Source: Ligustrum vulgare (taxonomy: Eukaryota; Streptophyta; Magnoliopsida; Lamiales; Oleaceae). From it: a stretch of 64,000 bases of DNA. Position 1 is the first letter of the stretch. Each line of letters begins with the position of its first letter. Shown in pieces: positions 35,546 to 49,234 of this stretch. The notes under the pieces were generated by a model, which was not told the origin of the DNA, ran no database searches, and saw nothing but the letters and a program-made list of their open reading frames with translations. The position numbers and the translations under genes are program-made. The stretch covers positions 50,782,592 to 50,846,591 of the forward strand of contig OY743182.1 in the NCBI GenBank assembly GCA_963555705.1, given 5' to 3'.

Positions 35546-37000
35546 TTAATTTATTTCTTTCAAATCAATTAATATATATAATATATATATCTAACACCGC
35601 ATCATCTAATAATAAGTCAGAAATTAACACTGAAGCGCAATTAATTAGCTCTTGTTTGATTTGCTAAACATCAATTTTTTTAGATAAAAGTTGATGAAAT
35701 ATTTTTGATGAACCGTTTAATGATCATTCGGCAGGACTTCTATGTTTTATTATTCAATTTCAAGTGTTTAAATGATTTTATCTATACAAAAATTCAAAAA
35801 TGAAAACACTTAAGAAAATTGATGAAAATAATATATTTGACTATTTGTAGGAATTATCAAGTACATATAGTAATTTATAATTTTATATGGTTGATTTTAA
35901 TTATTTTAATTATTAAATAATTTTTAGAATGGTTAAAAATTTAAATTAACATTAAAAATAAGAAAACTTTTTTTTACCCCTTAACATCGTCTAGGTTCAT
36001 AAAGCTTGAAATTTTGCATCCACGTCTAACTATGTTTTACATTTTTTAGAACAATGATATTTACTTCTACTTTATGCAGAAGTATTTTATGAAAAAGCTA
36101 CTATCCAAACGTGTTCAAATTCAACTTCTTACCACAAAAACAACTTTTAACTTTTCTTTAACCTCATCAAATAGACCCTAATTGCATTATTCGGATCTTT
36201 TTCGAGTCTTAAAACCCATGAATCACAATCCATCATTATTTTAAGTAATCATTTTTAGAAAAAGTAATTGATGATTACATAAAAACAAGGATGCTCCATG
36301 TCTTCATTTGTCACAAAAAGGACTAATATATGTATATAATGGACCCACTCACCAGTAATGCACACGTCTACATATAATTAATTAGAGGAATAAAATCGAG
36401 AACGAATTAACTATATTGTCTGTATTTAAACAAATTTTGGCATAAATTTTGTATACATACAAATTAAAAAGTAAAGAAAACACCTAACGTTTGGTATTGT
36501 ACTCTTGTTAGTTGGTAGGCATGGTGTTGTATATCCATCTCCAAACTAATTATAATACAAATAAGGTGGTTTGGATGTAATATTTATTAGTAGGGACAAT
36601 ACTATTATTTATTTATTATTTTTTTTACTATTACGAAATCGATCTATTTTGTTTAATCTTTTATAGTTATGTACTGACTATATTTTACATTAGACAAGAT
36701 TTTGATTTTAATTTTAATTTTCACCCCACTAAACATGTCTTGTGGTACATTTGGTATACACTATATCCTAGTTTGACAACCATTTTTTAGAAATTTATTT
36801 TTTACTGTATTCATTTTCAACCACACATTCACGTAATAAAATATTTTTTGCGTAAACCCAAAAAATAAGATTTTTTTTTTTAAAACACACATTCTATTAA
36901 AAATCACCATTCAGAAAAATATTTTTCTCAAATAATGGTTATCAAATGAGGGCTATATTAAACTTGTCCTTAGGTTCTTGATTTCACTCCATACACATTA

Positions 37001-37038
37001 CACAAGCACAAGCACAAGCACAAGCACAAGCACAAGCA
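37001..37038. repeat. (CACAAG)n minisatellite
   Basis: About six perfect copies of the hexamer cacaag, ending in cacg. No associated gene. Confidence 0.9.
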
Positions 37039-37609
37039 CGTAAATAGTCTCTATGTTACACGTGATTATACCTTCACCAAATGTTGTCATTTATAAACTA
37101 GTCATTATTTAAAAAAAATAAATAATAAAAAAAAGGTGTGTTTGATATTGTTAAAAAAGAGTTTCTTTTTTTTTTTAAATGAATAATGATTTTTAGAAGA
37201 ATGGATGGTTGAAATTTGGTTGAAAAGTCAAATATTATGAATTTAACTTTTAATAGATGATTGAGAATGAGTACTATAGAAAAAAATAGAAAAATTTAAT
37301 AAAAATCAAACAGGAATAATTAAACTACAAATTGACTAATAAATAAGAGCTTTAACATTAATTATTACAGACTGTTCGGCTCCTTTAGCCGTAATTTATT
37401 TTTTGAATTTTTAGTGTTTTTAGGTAGATCAATGGTTGAAAATTGGAGTGAGAAAATATGTGTGATTAAAAAGTAATTTAAGAAATTATATTGTTTATAA
37501 ATTATAATCATTGTGTAAAAGAATGAAGTGTAAATTTATGTTTTGCTATCTACGAAACTGAAAATGATGATAATTTCATGCATGAAGACATAACATACGA
37601 TCAATTTCA

Positions 37610-37817
37610 TCTATATTATATATTAAAGCAGAACAGCCGTCAAAAATTTTCCCGCCCATTTTCAGTTTCTATTTTTGGAAATTTTTTTTTTTTTTTTTCA
37701 ATTGAATTTCCGGAATTGGAAAATGAGTTGTTGACAATTAATGAGACATTTAATGTGGGAAAGTGTGTAATGCATTGTAAATAGACACTTGACTACATGT
37801 ATTGAATGCTAATAGTT

Positions 37818-37874
<57 letters not shown>

Positions 37875-38283
37875 TTAGGGAACTATATTCATACAACACA
37901 TTTTTTTAAATTTACACCATAGTTTAATTGCGAGATAGATCTTCGGTGTTTGTTTAGTTTGCTTTTATATCCTTAACTTTTTTTAATCGCATTGTTATTT
38001 ATAACATTCAATTAATTAATAAATTTTATTTCTAATCGCAATTTCTATTCAAATATTCTGCTAATTTGCATTGAAAGGATGTGCAAATATTTTTTTTAAC
38101 TTTTGTATTAATTATTTAATTTGATTATTTAAAAATATGAGAGATAAATAAGTGTTTTTTTTTTCAATTGAATTTCCGGAATTGGGAAATGAGTTGTTGA
38201 CAATTAATGAGACATTTAATGTGGGAAAGTGTGTAATGCATTGTAAATAGGCACTTGATTACATGTATTGAATGCTAATATGT

Positions 38284-38326
<43 letters not shown>

Positions 38327-38640
38327 ATATATTATTTTAGGGAACTATATTCATACAACACATTTTTTAAAATTTACACCATAGTTTAATTGCAAGATAG
38401 ATCTTCAGTATTTGTTTAATTTTGCTTTTATATCCTTAACTTTTTTTAATCGCATTGTTATTTATAACATTCAATTAATTAATAAATTTTATTTCTAATC
38501 GCAATTTCTATTCAAATATTCTGCTAATTTGCATTGAAAGGATGTGCAAATATTTTTTTTAACTTTTGTATTAATTATTTATTTTGATTATTTAAAAATA
38601 TGAGAAATAAATAAGTGTTTTTCGCCAACAAAACAAATAT
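37610..38640 (+). mobile_element. Helitron 5' end and internal tandem duplication (3' end not found)
   Basis: TCTATATTATATATTAAAGC begins at 37610 after an A, and is almost the same as the 5' end of the Helitron starting at 39949 (TCTATATTATATATTAAACC..acagccgt). A 466-bp segment (from 'caattgaatttccggaattgg' at 37699) is repeated in tandem from 38165, each copy with its own TA microsatellite (37820-37871; 38289-38322). No hairpin plus CTAG terminus for this copy was seen, so its right limit is unknown. No RepHel gene. Confidence 0.55.
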
Positions 38641-39396
38641 ATTGAACAAAAATCGTCTCAAAAGACAAGATGTAGAAATTAATAAAGAGTTGATGATAAA
38701 AAAATTATAAAATTTTTTAATATAACTATTATAATTTGAAGTAGTTTTATTGTTTGTAAAATTTTAATAATTATTTTAATATAATATTATTTTTTATGCA
38801 TTTTGTATACTGGATAAATTATGTATAAGTATTAAAAATTAACAAGCACTTATCAAAATTCATATTGTTAAATTGCAATTTCCGTACATCATTTTTGTTT
38901 TCCAGTCTAAAATACTTTCCAAAAATTGAAATGCATTAATATTCATCATTAATTGCTTTATAAAAAATAAATTTTATAAAGAAATTAATACATTTGGAAA
39001 ACTACACATTAACTTTGAAAAACAAAAATAGCTTTACTTTTTCTTACATTATTTGTGCATTAATTAGATTAATATTTTATTAAACTTTAATATTTGTTCT
39101 TTTTTGTTTAGTTAAAAATATTAGTGACAAATAAGTTTGTTTACACTTCTTAATAGATTTTTTTTTCCAGAAAGCAGTAATTTTTTTTTAGAAAACGGTG
39201 ACTATTCATTTTTTTAATTATTTGAATTAAACTTGCTTGCATCAACGTAAGAGGTACTGATGATAATTAATAATTTATTGAAACTAAAACTAATTATTAT
39301 GTCATCACATTGATATACATTTGAATGGTATTATGGAAATCATTTTACATAGTGAAATTAATTACTATGTTATGGATAACGTGTTGACTGCATTTG

Positions 39397-39583
39397 GTCC
39401 CTGTTTGAGACCCATTATTTGGAATAATGTGATTTGGAATAGTAAATTTTTTAGAAAATGTGTAGTTAAAAATTGGAGAATATTTTTGGATTTATGTGTA
39501 GATTATTTTATTGGTATAATGTGTGGTTGAAAATGAGTTTTTAAAAAATGAGATTTAAAAATAATAGATACCAAACAGGGGCT
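39397..39583. mobile_element. MITE, same family as 8657
   Basis: The left end 'ggtccctgtttgaga' pairs with the right end 'ataccaaacaggggc'. The interior has 'aaaatgtgtagttaaaaattgg' and 'aatgtgtggttgaaaatgag', the shared phrases of this MITE family. Confidence 0.6.
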
Positions 39584-39948
39584 TGATAATGCGTTTAGTG
39601 CAATGGGAAATGAAATTGAAATTATTAAGGATGTTCATTTTAATACTTAAAAACGCAACTCCAAACAATGTGCAAATATCTGTTATTTTCGATAAAAAAT
39701 AATATCAATTTTTTATCGAACAACAACTTCATTTTTTTTTTTTGTGAAAAAATGTGGAAAACTTAATAACCATTTACTACTTAAATATATAAATTGATTT
39801 TTATTACTCAAAGAAGCTATTATAATTTGAAATAGTTTTATTGTTTGTAAAATTTTATTAATTATTTTAATATATTATTTTTTATGCATTTTGTGTACGG
39901 GAGAAATCTTAATATATTATTATTATTATTATTATTTTATTATATATA

Positions 39949-41668
39949 TCTATATTATATATTAAACCACAACAGCCGTAAAAAAAAATTCCCACCCACT
40001 GTCACTTATTTTTTTTTTGGAAACCTTCTGTTTTTTTGAGTTTTTTTTTCCTGATTTTCGATACAATTGTTTAACATTAATTATCAACTTGAATATGTAT
40101 TGGAATAGGTGGAAGACGTGTCATGCCAGTGACTTTTCATTTGTTGATGTTGAATTGATTAATGAGGTGTGGATGGGAAATGGCTTTTCATTTTCCCATT
40201 TCATATTAAATGCTCGATGCAATTTTTTGCTGGCCGAACTTAAGTATTAATACATTTTTTTGAATAAAACAAATATAAGATTAATTTTAATAATTGTCTA
40301 AAAATTATATGATCTAAAATTCTCGGTATAATTTTTTGACCTTCAGTGTTATCCGGTTGCCATGTCATGATAATTGCAAGATTTGCGTAAGTATTATTTT
40401 AACTACTTGATTTTATATGTAAAACTATAATGTTATTGGTTAAGAATGAATAATATTTTTTTAATAATTCTTAATTTTAATAGTTTTGTAAAGGTTATAT
40501 GGTACGATTTTTGCTATAATTTTTTTACTCCAACATTGTCGATTGTTATATCATGATAATTGCTAGATTTATGAAATTGTTATTTTGACCACTTGATTTT
40601 ATAGGTGAAAATATAATTTTATTGGTCAAATGCAAATATTTGTGGGTTAAGATTCAGCACGCTTTTATAATTATTATGATTCTTATTTTTGAGTGAAAAA
40701 TTTAAAGCTTAAATACGAGAGGAGAATGCATAAACCATTAGAAATATGTTAATACATTCCACACAATCAATATTGTATCCATAATATTAAATAAAAAACA
40801 TGATAAACCATTAAATAAACTACTAAATTTGGATTTTCTTTGAAGTTGACAATAACTCATAAAAATTATTGAAATTAACAATCATTTTTATTGGTCAAAT
40901 ACAAATATTTGCTCTTAAGATTAAACAAAAACTTATAATTACTGTGATTGATGTTTCTGAAAGAAATTTAGATAAAATGTTAAATACGTGAGGAAATTGC
41001 AAAAATTGTGGTTAAAAGCGAATAATATTCTTTTAATCATTCTTAATTTTAATAGTTGTGTAAAGATTATATGGTATACCATTTTTGTTATAATTTTTTT
41101 GTCACCAACGTAGCATTTTGTCATATCATGATAATTGCTAAATTTATGTAATTATTATTTTGACTACTTGATTTTATAATTAAAAATATATTTTTATTGG
41201 CTAATACAAATATTTGTGGGTTTAAGATTAAGCACACATTTATAATTATTGTGATTTATATTTTTGAATCAAAATTGGAAAAACATAAATACGAGAGGCA
41301 TAAATCATGAGAAATAATTGATACATTCCACAATATATTTATATTTGGCGAATACTTTAGTATTATTTACCAATGTATTAAGTAAAATACTAAACTATCC
41401 GACAAACATAGCATCCTCAATATCTCACTTATTTTTATTTATGGATTAAAATGGTGTAGTATTGAATTTATAATGCTTATACTAAACTTAAAAGAAAAGT
41501 GTTGACATATTTTATTACAAATCAAATTTGTATTTTCAATTGGAAAATTGCATTCGTACAGGCCTGTACCTGTAGGATTACCCTTTTCAATATACCAAAA
41601 TTATTCACTAATTTTACAATATATTTTGTACGATACAATATCCGTGCATCGCACGGGTGATGCACTAG
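39949..41668 (+). mobile_element. Non-autonomous Helitron
   Basis: It starts TCTATATTATATATTAAACC and ends with the hairpin CCGTGC-atc-GCACGG (41642-41656) followed by GTGATGCACTAG. The host A at 39948 and T at 41669 give the A|T target with no duplication. TC start, GC-rich hairpin and CTAG end are the defining Helitron signals. The 1.72-kb interior is AT-rich with repeated phrases ('aatatttgtgggtt.aagatt.a', 'catgataattgctagattt') but no Rep/helicase gene. Its 5' end matches that of the copy at 37610. Confidence 0.85.
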
Positions 41669-44570
41669 TTTTTAAATTTTAGACAGTTTGATATGATCAT
41701 TAATTTCATTAATCAAGATTCTAGTATCCCGTACAGATGAAATTGGTACCAATGAAAAACACATTTAATTTCCCGATTTAATAATTAATAGAGAATTCGT
41801 GTATTTTTACTTAACCCTATAAAAAAAAAAAAGTTATGATGTCCCCATAACTTGTGCCCGTTGAGTCCCACTCGACATCCTCAATCAAGAGGGGGGACAC
41901 GTGTTCCTTGTGGGCACCATAAAGAGCTCACAAAGGGCACCTTAGCCTCCGTTTGGATCTGTCTAATCATATTTTTTTTGGTTTTTCACGGATTTCAAGG
42001 CAAAATAAATGGTTAAAATTTAGAGAGATAAAAGATGTGTAGTTAAAAATTGATTTAAGAAATTGTGTAAATTATAAATTAGTTTAAAAACCAATTTTTT
42101 TAAATTACCGAACAGTGGCTTAAATTTTTCATCAATCATGTTTGGTTTAATTTAAAGTGATTAAAATTTAAGTCAAAATTAATGGGGGTTCGGAATTTTT
42201 TAATTACATATTTTATTATAAAAATTCTACTTTTTATCTAAACTAAGAAAGGATTTATATTGAACAAGACTCATTTAAAAATTATACTATTCTGTCAAAG
42301 ATTTAACTAGTGAAATTTTTAATAAATAGGTGACACTAATATTTAACGATGGCAAGGTCGATCTTGGGAATTAAAGACATATATGCAAAATTTTATATGA
42401 GGTTTTCATGAAAAAAATTACTAAACAAAATCGTTCAAAATTACAACAATAATAATGTAAACTGTCAAGACTTCAAATTAAATTTGCTTTTTTAGCATTT
42501 TTTGATAAAAAAACTAATAATTAAATTATTTGAGCATTTTTATTCAAAAACTTTGAAGAGGGTCATGCGTTGATCGTGAAGTGTTCTTAACTACAGTAGT
42601 GGGATTTATTTATTTATTTTTTCATCATCTATCACGTGAATTTCAGGCGTGGGTTCGCAGTCATCAACCAGACAAGCACTATTTCTTTGGAATTTGGAGT
42701 TTGACTATTGCACTAGTTATTTTTCAACAATAATCTCACTCGATGCACGAAATATATAATTAATAATTTAAATAAATTGTAAAAATACAATATTCAAAAA
42801 CAATAATGTAATAAGCAATCAAAAATATTACTTGCATTCATAAATTGTGGATTATTTATAATTTTCCTTTCTCCCTATAATATTTCTTACTTGATTTAAT
42901 ATCCTTGTATAAATAACATAAATTTTCTTAGCACAAAATAAAATAAAAGAATCAAGTAACTTAATGTTAGAAATTATACACAAATTCCCTCTCTAATTAA
43001 CCTTACAGGAATTTTGATGTTTAAAAAATAATTGAACCAACAAGAAAATAAAACAACGCAAAATTTACGGATCGTCAAAACTTTTCACTATATAATAAAT
43101 TGTTACAATTAAATAGAATTTACACTCATCAAACCTCCAAGTATTGTAGGAAAAATAACTAAATTTTACCACATCTACCAATTTCTATTTTTTTGTACAA
43201 CTCACAAAGAATTCAAGAAAAATCAAGATGTTAGACTACATTTTTCCTCACAATACTCTCTAATCAATGTGCAATTAATTGGCTGCTCAACACACATATT
43301 TATAGGTAAACTTAACCAAAAAATGTGTATTACTTGTGCCCCAAGATGTTTCCTCGTTGAAGTAGAATAATCAGAATAAGAAAAGAAATTCATGCCAAAA
43401 AGATTATTTTCCTTTTCTTTTCACCTTTAACTTGCTCTCCAAGTTAACTACTTTAACAAGAAAATCAATTGTCCGAGATATTTTTTGATCAAAATCCAAC
43501 ACTTACATCATAAATTGTGCATTCATATATAATGAGAATTACTCAGAAAAATAAAACATAAAGTCGCTACTTCCATATTTCTTTTAACATCTAACTGTTC
43601 GTTCTCTAGTTTTCTTAGTCTATTTAGACAACGTAAGATTTGGATACGTAACATATTCTATACTTTACAATTTTGATTTGATGACTGAAGTTGTGCTTAT
43701 AGTTAATTGATTTATAAAAGTTGAAATATTTACAATTTTCAAATTATAAAATAAAATAAAGAGACTAATAGATATTCAAAAAATTAAGTACTAACATGCC
43801 GACTAGCCGTAAACATCAACAGTTTATGTAAGACTAAGGTCCAATCAAGCACTAACATGACGGCTAGTCGTAAACATTACTGATACTAGATAAATTAGGA
43901 GTGCAATAGATAAGATTTTTGAAAAGTCAAAAGGTGCTTCAGAGTCCAAAAAAAAATATTTTCGATCCCATTTAATTTCTGAAAGTGCTTTATCTTGTCA
44001 TAAGATCTTTTTTACCTAAAGTAAATTTATCTGCAAACTCTCACATACAAAAGACAAAAGAAAAAAAAGTCATGTCAAACAAACCCCACAGTATGATCTA
44101 GATATACATATATTAATTAAAGTTTTTTCTTTACTTTTTATGTGATAATAACAATTAATTAAATTAGTTAATAAACTTAATACATAAAACTCCAACGCCA
44201 AATTTCTCTCCACCATTTCTCTCCCCAAACCCTAAATGAGAGCTTCTTCAACCCTGCACTCTTCTTTCTCACCCCCACCTCGACTCCCACCCATTGACAA
44301 TGATAGCAGTGGCACGTCGAAATAACAACAGAGATAGCCGCGACTGCTACAGCTACACTGGCGGACGACCCGCGCACACAGCAGGGCTCCTGCAATTGCA
44401 CGGCTACCACGAGACACTAGACGCCACTGACAGTAGATCCTCCAAGGAGGTGTCGTGTATGAGGTGAAGTAGATTTCATATTTGTTGTGGTGCTTGAACA
44501 TTTATACTACACAATTTGGTTCTAATGAGCGCGGGCTATCCTGCGCTCTACGCATTTTTTTTATTATTTT
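41669..44570. other. Gene-free AT-rich spacer
   Basis: No gene could be supported. It contains one MITE (41942-42122). 'actaacatg.cg.ctag.cgtaaacat' occurs twice (about 43791-43819 and 43852-43880). Near 44190-44560 is a CT-rich tract with 'ccctaaatgagagcttcttcaaccctgc', which looks like a gene 5' end but leads into no sustained frame. Confidence 0.5.
41942..42122. mobile_element. MITE, same family as 8657
   Basis: The left end 'ttagcctccgtttgg' pairs with the right end 'accgaacagtggcttaa'. The interior carries 'agagagataaaagatgtgtagttaaaaattg', shared with the other members. Confidence 0.6.
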
Positions 44571-44590
44571 AATGGGTTGTCAGGCTGACA

Positions 44591-45309
44591 ACCCATTTCT
44601 TATACTCTTTTTTTCTTTTAATAACTTATTTGGTCCATGATAAATTAATCAATTTTTTTTTCTCAAATTCATTTTCAATCACACATTTTTATGGGACACA
44701 TCACTTTACATATTTTTCAATCACACATTTAGAACTTAAGCTAATTAATTGAAGAGACAAGTTAGATAAAAAAATTGTTGACGTGAGAATTCAGCTGAAA
44801 AATACATTTTTTTTTTTTACTGAGTTGTCTATTCTGCCTTGTTTTTATAATCTTCATTTCAATTATATTTTCCTGAGTTAGTAGATTTGTGTAACGTCTA
44901 TTTTAATTTATTAAGTACACACTTAATGTAATCATTACAATTTATAAATCGATTTATAAACAACACAAATTTTTAAATCGTTTTTTAATTGCACACATTT
45001 TTTTACAACATAATTTTTAAAACAACTTTTTAATCACACACTTACTTTTTAATCACACATTTTACCTACAAAATATAAATAAATCAATTTATATTATTAC
45101 AGTATTATCGAAAGGAGGCTTAATGTCTGTTTGGTATAGGAGAAATTGAATACATTCTTAAATGTGTGATTGAAAAATATATAAAGTGATGTGTTCCATA
45201 AAAATGTGTGATTGAAAATGAATTTGAGAAAAAAATTGATTGATTTATCATGGACCAAATAAGTTATTAGAAAAGAAAAAAAATAAAAATAAAAAGTATA
45301 AGAAATGGG
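44591..45309. repeat. Large inverted repeat, ~145-bp arms around a 425-bp spacer
   Basis: The left arm 44591-44734 (acccatttcttatactctttt..aataacttatttggtccatga..tcaatcacacattt) recurs inverted at 45160-45309 with few mismatches. Each arm contains the MITE-like phrases 'ttttcaatcacacattt' and 'atttggtccatgataaat'. Transcription through it would give a long hairpin RNA. A simple explanation is two MITE copies in opposite orientation, or one larger foldback element. Confidence 0.85.
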
Positions 45310-45347
45310 TCCCATTAATTAAAATAATAAAAAAAAATCCACTCTCA

Positions 45348-45351
<4 letters not shown>

Positions 45352-45397
<46 letters not shown>

Positions 45398-45430
45398 GTG
45401 TGTGTGTGTGTGTGGGGGGGGGGGGTGTGT
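45352..45430. repeat. (GA)n(GT)n(G)n simple repeat
   Basis: About 20 GA units, then tgagtgtgtgtgtgtgtgtg, then 11 G and another GT stretch. Open frames across it on either strand are artefacts. Confidence 0.95.
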
Positions 45431-45691
45431 GTGAGGTGATTTGTGCGGTGGTGATGGTAGTTGTGATTATCTCAAGTAGCGGCATAGGCTGTGAGTTTTT
45501 TTTATTTTTTATATAGCAATAGGAGATCAATTGTGTGTTGATGAGTTGATGCAATTGAGAAGGTTTGGAGGCAGTTGTGGATGTGGTGGTGTGTGGTGGC
45601 ATTCACGATGGTGTGTGGTGGCATTGCCATGTGAGAATCATTGTAAGGTCAAACTTATTCTTGCGATGGCATTGAAAGGCTTAGGTGGAGC

Positions 45692-48600
45692 CAGTGGTGG
45701 ATCCAGCCGACGAGTCCAGCTAGAGCGTTGACCGTTGACTTTGTGATCGTTGACCGACGTTACCTACGAATGTCAACGATCGCAGTATCGAGATTGTAAA
45801 TATTTTTTAATGTAATAATATTTAAAAATGAATAAATAGGTATAGAAATGAAATAAAAAGTTGTAATGAAATATATAAACATATAATTCAATACAAATCA
45901 GAATAGATGAAAAATACATGACATTGACATTAATCGGTATTCGTTTGCTCAGACAATTGCATTCTTAGGGGTCTGATATTTTGGAAACGCTGCAATATTG
46001 CCTCATTCTCAATCTTCTTAAAAATGTCTCGCTCCGTGTACACAACCAAATTGTCATTCAACCATTTATCTCCCATTTTGTTGCGCAAGTCACTCTTGAT
46101 TAAATTCATAGCAGAGAATACTCTTTCAACACTTGCAGTTGCCACAGGTAATATCAAAGCCAATGTGATGAGCCTATAAACCAATGGAAAATAACAAGAA
46201 TTCACTGTTTCAACTAATTTTTTAGATACACATGATATGCTGTTGAGGTTAAAGAAAGCTTTCTCTGACGTGACAAGTATAAAAAACTTATCAAGTTCAG
46301 GTCTAAGTAATAACAACTCTTCATAATTGAAGTTTGAAAGATAGAACTCAGCAAGACGTAGCAATTTAGCTGTATCAAAGGCTGCAAATGAATCTTTCGG
46401 ACTCAAACATGAAATGCAGATAAGGAGCTCAGTAGTTGTCTCTGAAAAACGATCGTTCAACTCTTGCAAAATTGAGTCTATAACATGACAGTACAAATCA
46501 ACATAAAAACGATGATAATATGTCACCTGCTGAGAACCTCCACGTCTTGTTGATCGACCTTCCACAACCATAAATCCTCCATGATAGGCACTCTGATATT
46601 TTTACCAACGCAAAACTCAATCACCCTATCCAATAATTTATTCCAACCATTGTCCCTCATGTTCTGCAGTGTACACTTGACCACATTTAACAATCCCATA
46701 GCATTCTGAATATCCTGCTCCTTTTTTTGTAATGCTTGTGAAAGATTATCTGTAATGGCAAGAATGTCAAACATAAAATGGAGACAAAAGACATATTCAA
46801 AGGTTTGCATAGTGGTCATATGTCGATCGGCCAATGCTCTTTGATCTACAGTTGGCCCATCTTGTGATACAATATCAAGAACATCTAAGATATTATTGAA
46901 CATACTAATAAAACGAGTGACTGTGAGTAGATGCGAGCCCCATCTAGTGTCGCCAGGTCGTGCCAAATTCATTTCTTGAAACATTCCGCTGCCACTACAA
47001 ATTTCTCCAAGATTGAGCCTCTTCACAATCTCGGAATGATAACTTGCTCGAAGTGCATCTACACGCTTACATGACACCCCCACTAGACTCACAACGCTAG
47101 AAAGCACATTAAAGAAATCACCAACCAATATAGTTCTACGTGCCACCGAAACAATTGATAACTGAAGTTGGTGAGTAAAACAATGAACATAAAAAGCGTA
47201 GGGATTTTCCCTTAAAATCAAAGCTTTTAATCCATTGAACTCACTAGACATGTTGTTTGCCCCATCATAACCCTGACCTCTCAGATTAGATATGCTCAAA
47301 TCATGTGTAGCAAACATTGCATCGATCGCATCCTTAAGTGACTGTGCACAAGTGTCGCTAACATGTGTTATGCCTAAAAAATGCTCTCTGATTTGTCCAT
47401 ATTTGTCTACAAATCGTAAAACAACTGCCATTTGTTTTGTCACGGAATTATCACGAGACTCATCAACCATGATTGAAAATAGAGAATCACTCATCAGTCT
47501 CATCTCATTCATGATAACCTTAGTCGTCTCAACTGCACAGCAGTTCACCAAATCCTTTTGGATTGAGGGTGAAGTCATTTGGTCATTTCCCGGTGCATTA
47601 CCAAATACCGAAGCCTTGACTTCCTCACAACGAGATGCATGTCATTCTAGTAACTCAAGTAGATTACCTTTATTAAGTGAATCTTCTGATTCGTCATGCC
47701 CACGAAAAGGCAACCCTTGCATCAAAAGGTATCTAGTACAATCTAGTACCACAGTCAACCTCGTCCTATAAATTTTCTGTTGTGTACTACTTTGGCTACG
47801 CATAACATAAGCAATATTTTGTCTTTGATTCTTCAAATTGTTGCATTTCTCAAAAGTTATATTATGAGCACTATCCACAAGACCGACATGATCTCTTATA
47901 ATCTTTTTATGGCTCCAATCTCTATATCCATTCTGAGTGAAAGTATACCCACCCCCTTGACATCCCCTATCAGGTTTGAACAAATAGCAATACAAACAAT
48001 ATGCAGCATCCTTTTCTACACTATACTCCAACCAATAAAATTTATTGAACCATTCTTTCCTAAAACATCTATTATCCTTTCCCATCAGTCTTCTTGGAAA
48101 GTCATGTCCGTGTGGTTGACAAGGGCCTTTCTCTAAGTATGCCATCCTAACATCATCTCTAATGTTAGGGTCATATGACTCGATTGGGGGCCGTTTCCCT
48201 AGATCCGATACTAGTTCATCCATATTGAATTCAGTGTGAAATTTCTTTGTGTTGTCAAATTCTACTAACTCAAGTGGTCTACTAGAATCAGTTGCAGGAC
48301 CATTAGAACTAGAACCACTAAGTTGAGATTTACGTTTAGGTGGAAAAAAAACGTTCCATAATCTGTAAATCAGTGATAACAAATCAAATCAAATATTCAC
48401 AAAATCTCAATTCATTAGTTATAAATCAATAACCACATTTCACAAATCAAATCATATTTTCATCTCAATAATCTCAACTTACAAATCTAATCACATTGTA
48501 AAAACTTAAGTATAACATTTATGATTTATGCATAATTCCCAAATTAATTATAACAAATCAAAATTTGGCCTCTCAATTTTTTCTAATTATAAAACTTACA

Positions 48601-49234
48601 AAACTACACTTATTAACACTGGCTCTAAATACTCTACACAAATAACACAAGCTTCACAAATCACAATTCACATCATAAAAATCTGAAAAATTATACTGTT
48701 AAAATATTTGAAAATTATAAACAGGAAAAAAAAAAGTAAAGCTTACCTTCACTTCACACTTCACAGCGCGAGAAGGTAGAAGCAGTGACCCGTCCGCCGA
48801 GCAAGCTGCGAGAGAGAGAGAGAGAGAGCTGAGGTCAGCGATCGGAGGGGGCGGTGCCGGCCGGCAATGGCATCACGCTGGTGGGCGGAGGCGGAAGAAT
48901 CTAAAGCTCAGGGCGCTCAGCACTCAGCAGTCAGCAAGTAAGGAGTAAGGTTAGGGTTGTGTTCGGATTCAATTTTTCTTCATTTTGATTTCTGCCTTTT
49001 GCTGGTTGAGGCTATTAGAGTAGAGAGAACTGAGAAGTGAGAAGTAGCAGCAGGCCTGGCCAGCAGCGTCCGTTTGGGCTACCTTGGGCTTGGGTAGTTG
49101 GGTTGGCCGGTTGGGTACTATTGGGCCAGGAAAAAATATATATATTTTTTTTACAGCAACCGGTCTAGCGCGCTGGTGGCGCGGAAGGATCGCCGGCGGC
49201 GAGGTAGCGCGGCCCTATAGTGCATCCGTCACTG
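45692..49234 (-). mobile_element. TTF-finger hAT transposon, complete with 8-bp target duplication
   Basis: It is 3543 bp. The left end CAGTGGTGGATCCAG and the inverted right end CAGTGACGGATGCAC are related terminal inverted repeats. GGTGGAGC flanks both sides (45684-45691 and 49235-49242), a perfect 8-bp target duplication. Inside is one minus-strand transposase gene (45930-48359) with a probable 5'UTR intron: minus-strand donor gtaagc near 48747 and acceptor 'gatttacag' near 48362. The transposase has few lesions, so the insertion is relatively recent. Confidence 0.95.
45930..48359 (-). pseudogene. hAT transposase, TTF-type zinc finger (ZMYM1-like), few lesions
   Basis: The apparent start is at 48359 (MERFF), just after an intron acceptor. 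It runs at once into a T8 homopolymer where the frame is lost by one base, and resumes as PPKRKSQLSGSSSNG. Then come the TTF finger (FNKFYWLEYSVEKDAAYCLY, C-x2-C) and the DUF4371-like body. An in-frame TGA lies near 47645, where the sequence LLELLE..HASRCEEVKA suggests a former Trp. Next are NLRGQGYDGANNMSSEFNG, a frameshift near 46565 and the dimerisation region (LPVATASVERVFSAMNLIKS). Motif order equals that of the copy at 12272-14702. Three small lesions make it inactive as read, though sequencing error at T8 could account for one. Confidence 0.9.

Larger units (their letters stand above)
33840..37609. other. Gene-free AT-rich spacer
   Basis: No gene could be supported in 3.8 kb. It contains a SINE-like tRNA-derived stretch (35420-35545), a (CACAAG)n minisatellite (about 37001-37038), MITE-like AT-rich units (near 34020-34260, 35640-36180 and 37370-37500), and 'gcaaaacat' phrases near 34370-34460 that resemble those at 7260 and 7450. 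The rest shows nothing distinctive. Confidence 0.6.

Noticed and set aside
36990..37040. CRISPR-like array
   Set aside because: It is a short perfect hexamer repeat without spacers, in a plant genome.
44190..44500. A gene start with 'ccctaaatgagagcttcttc'
   Set aside because: Frames are short in all phases, no splice-linked continuation could be found and the composition is only CT-rich.
45240..45602. Frames across the GA/GT repeat
   Set aside because: Simple-sequence artefacts on both strands.
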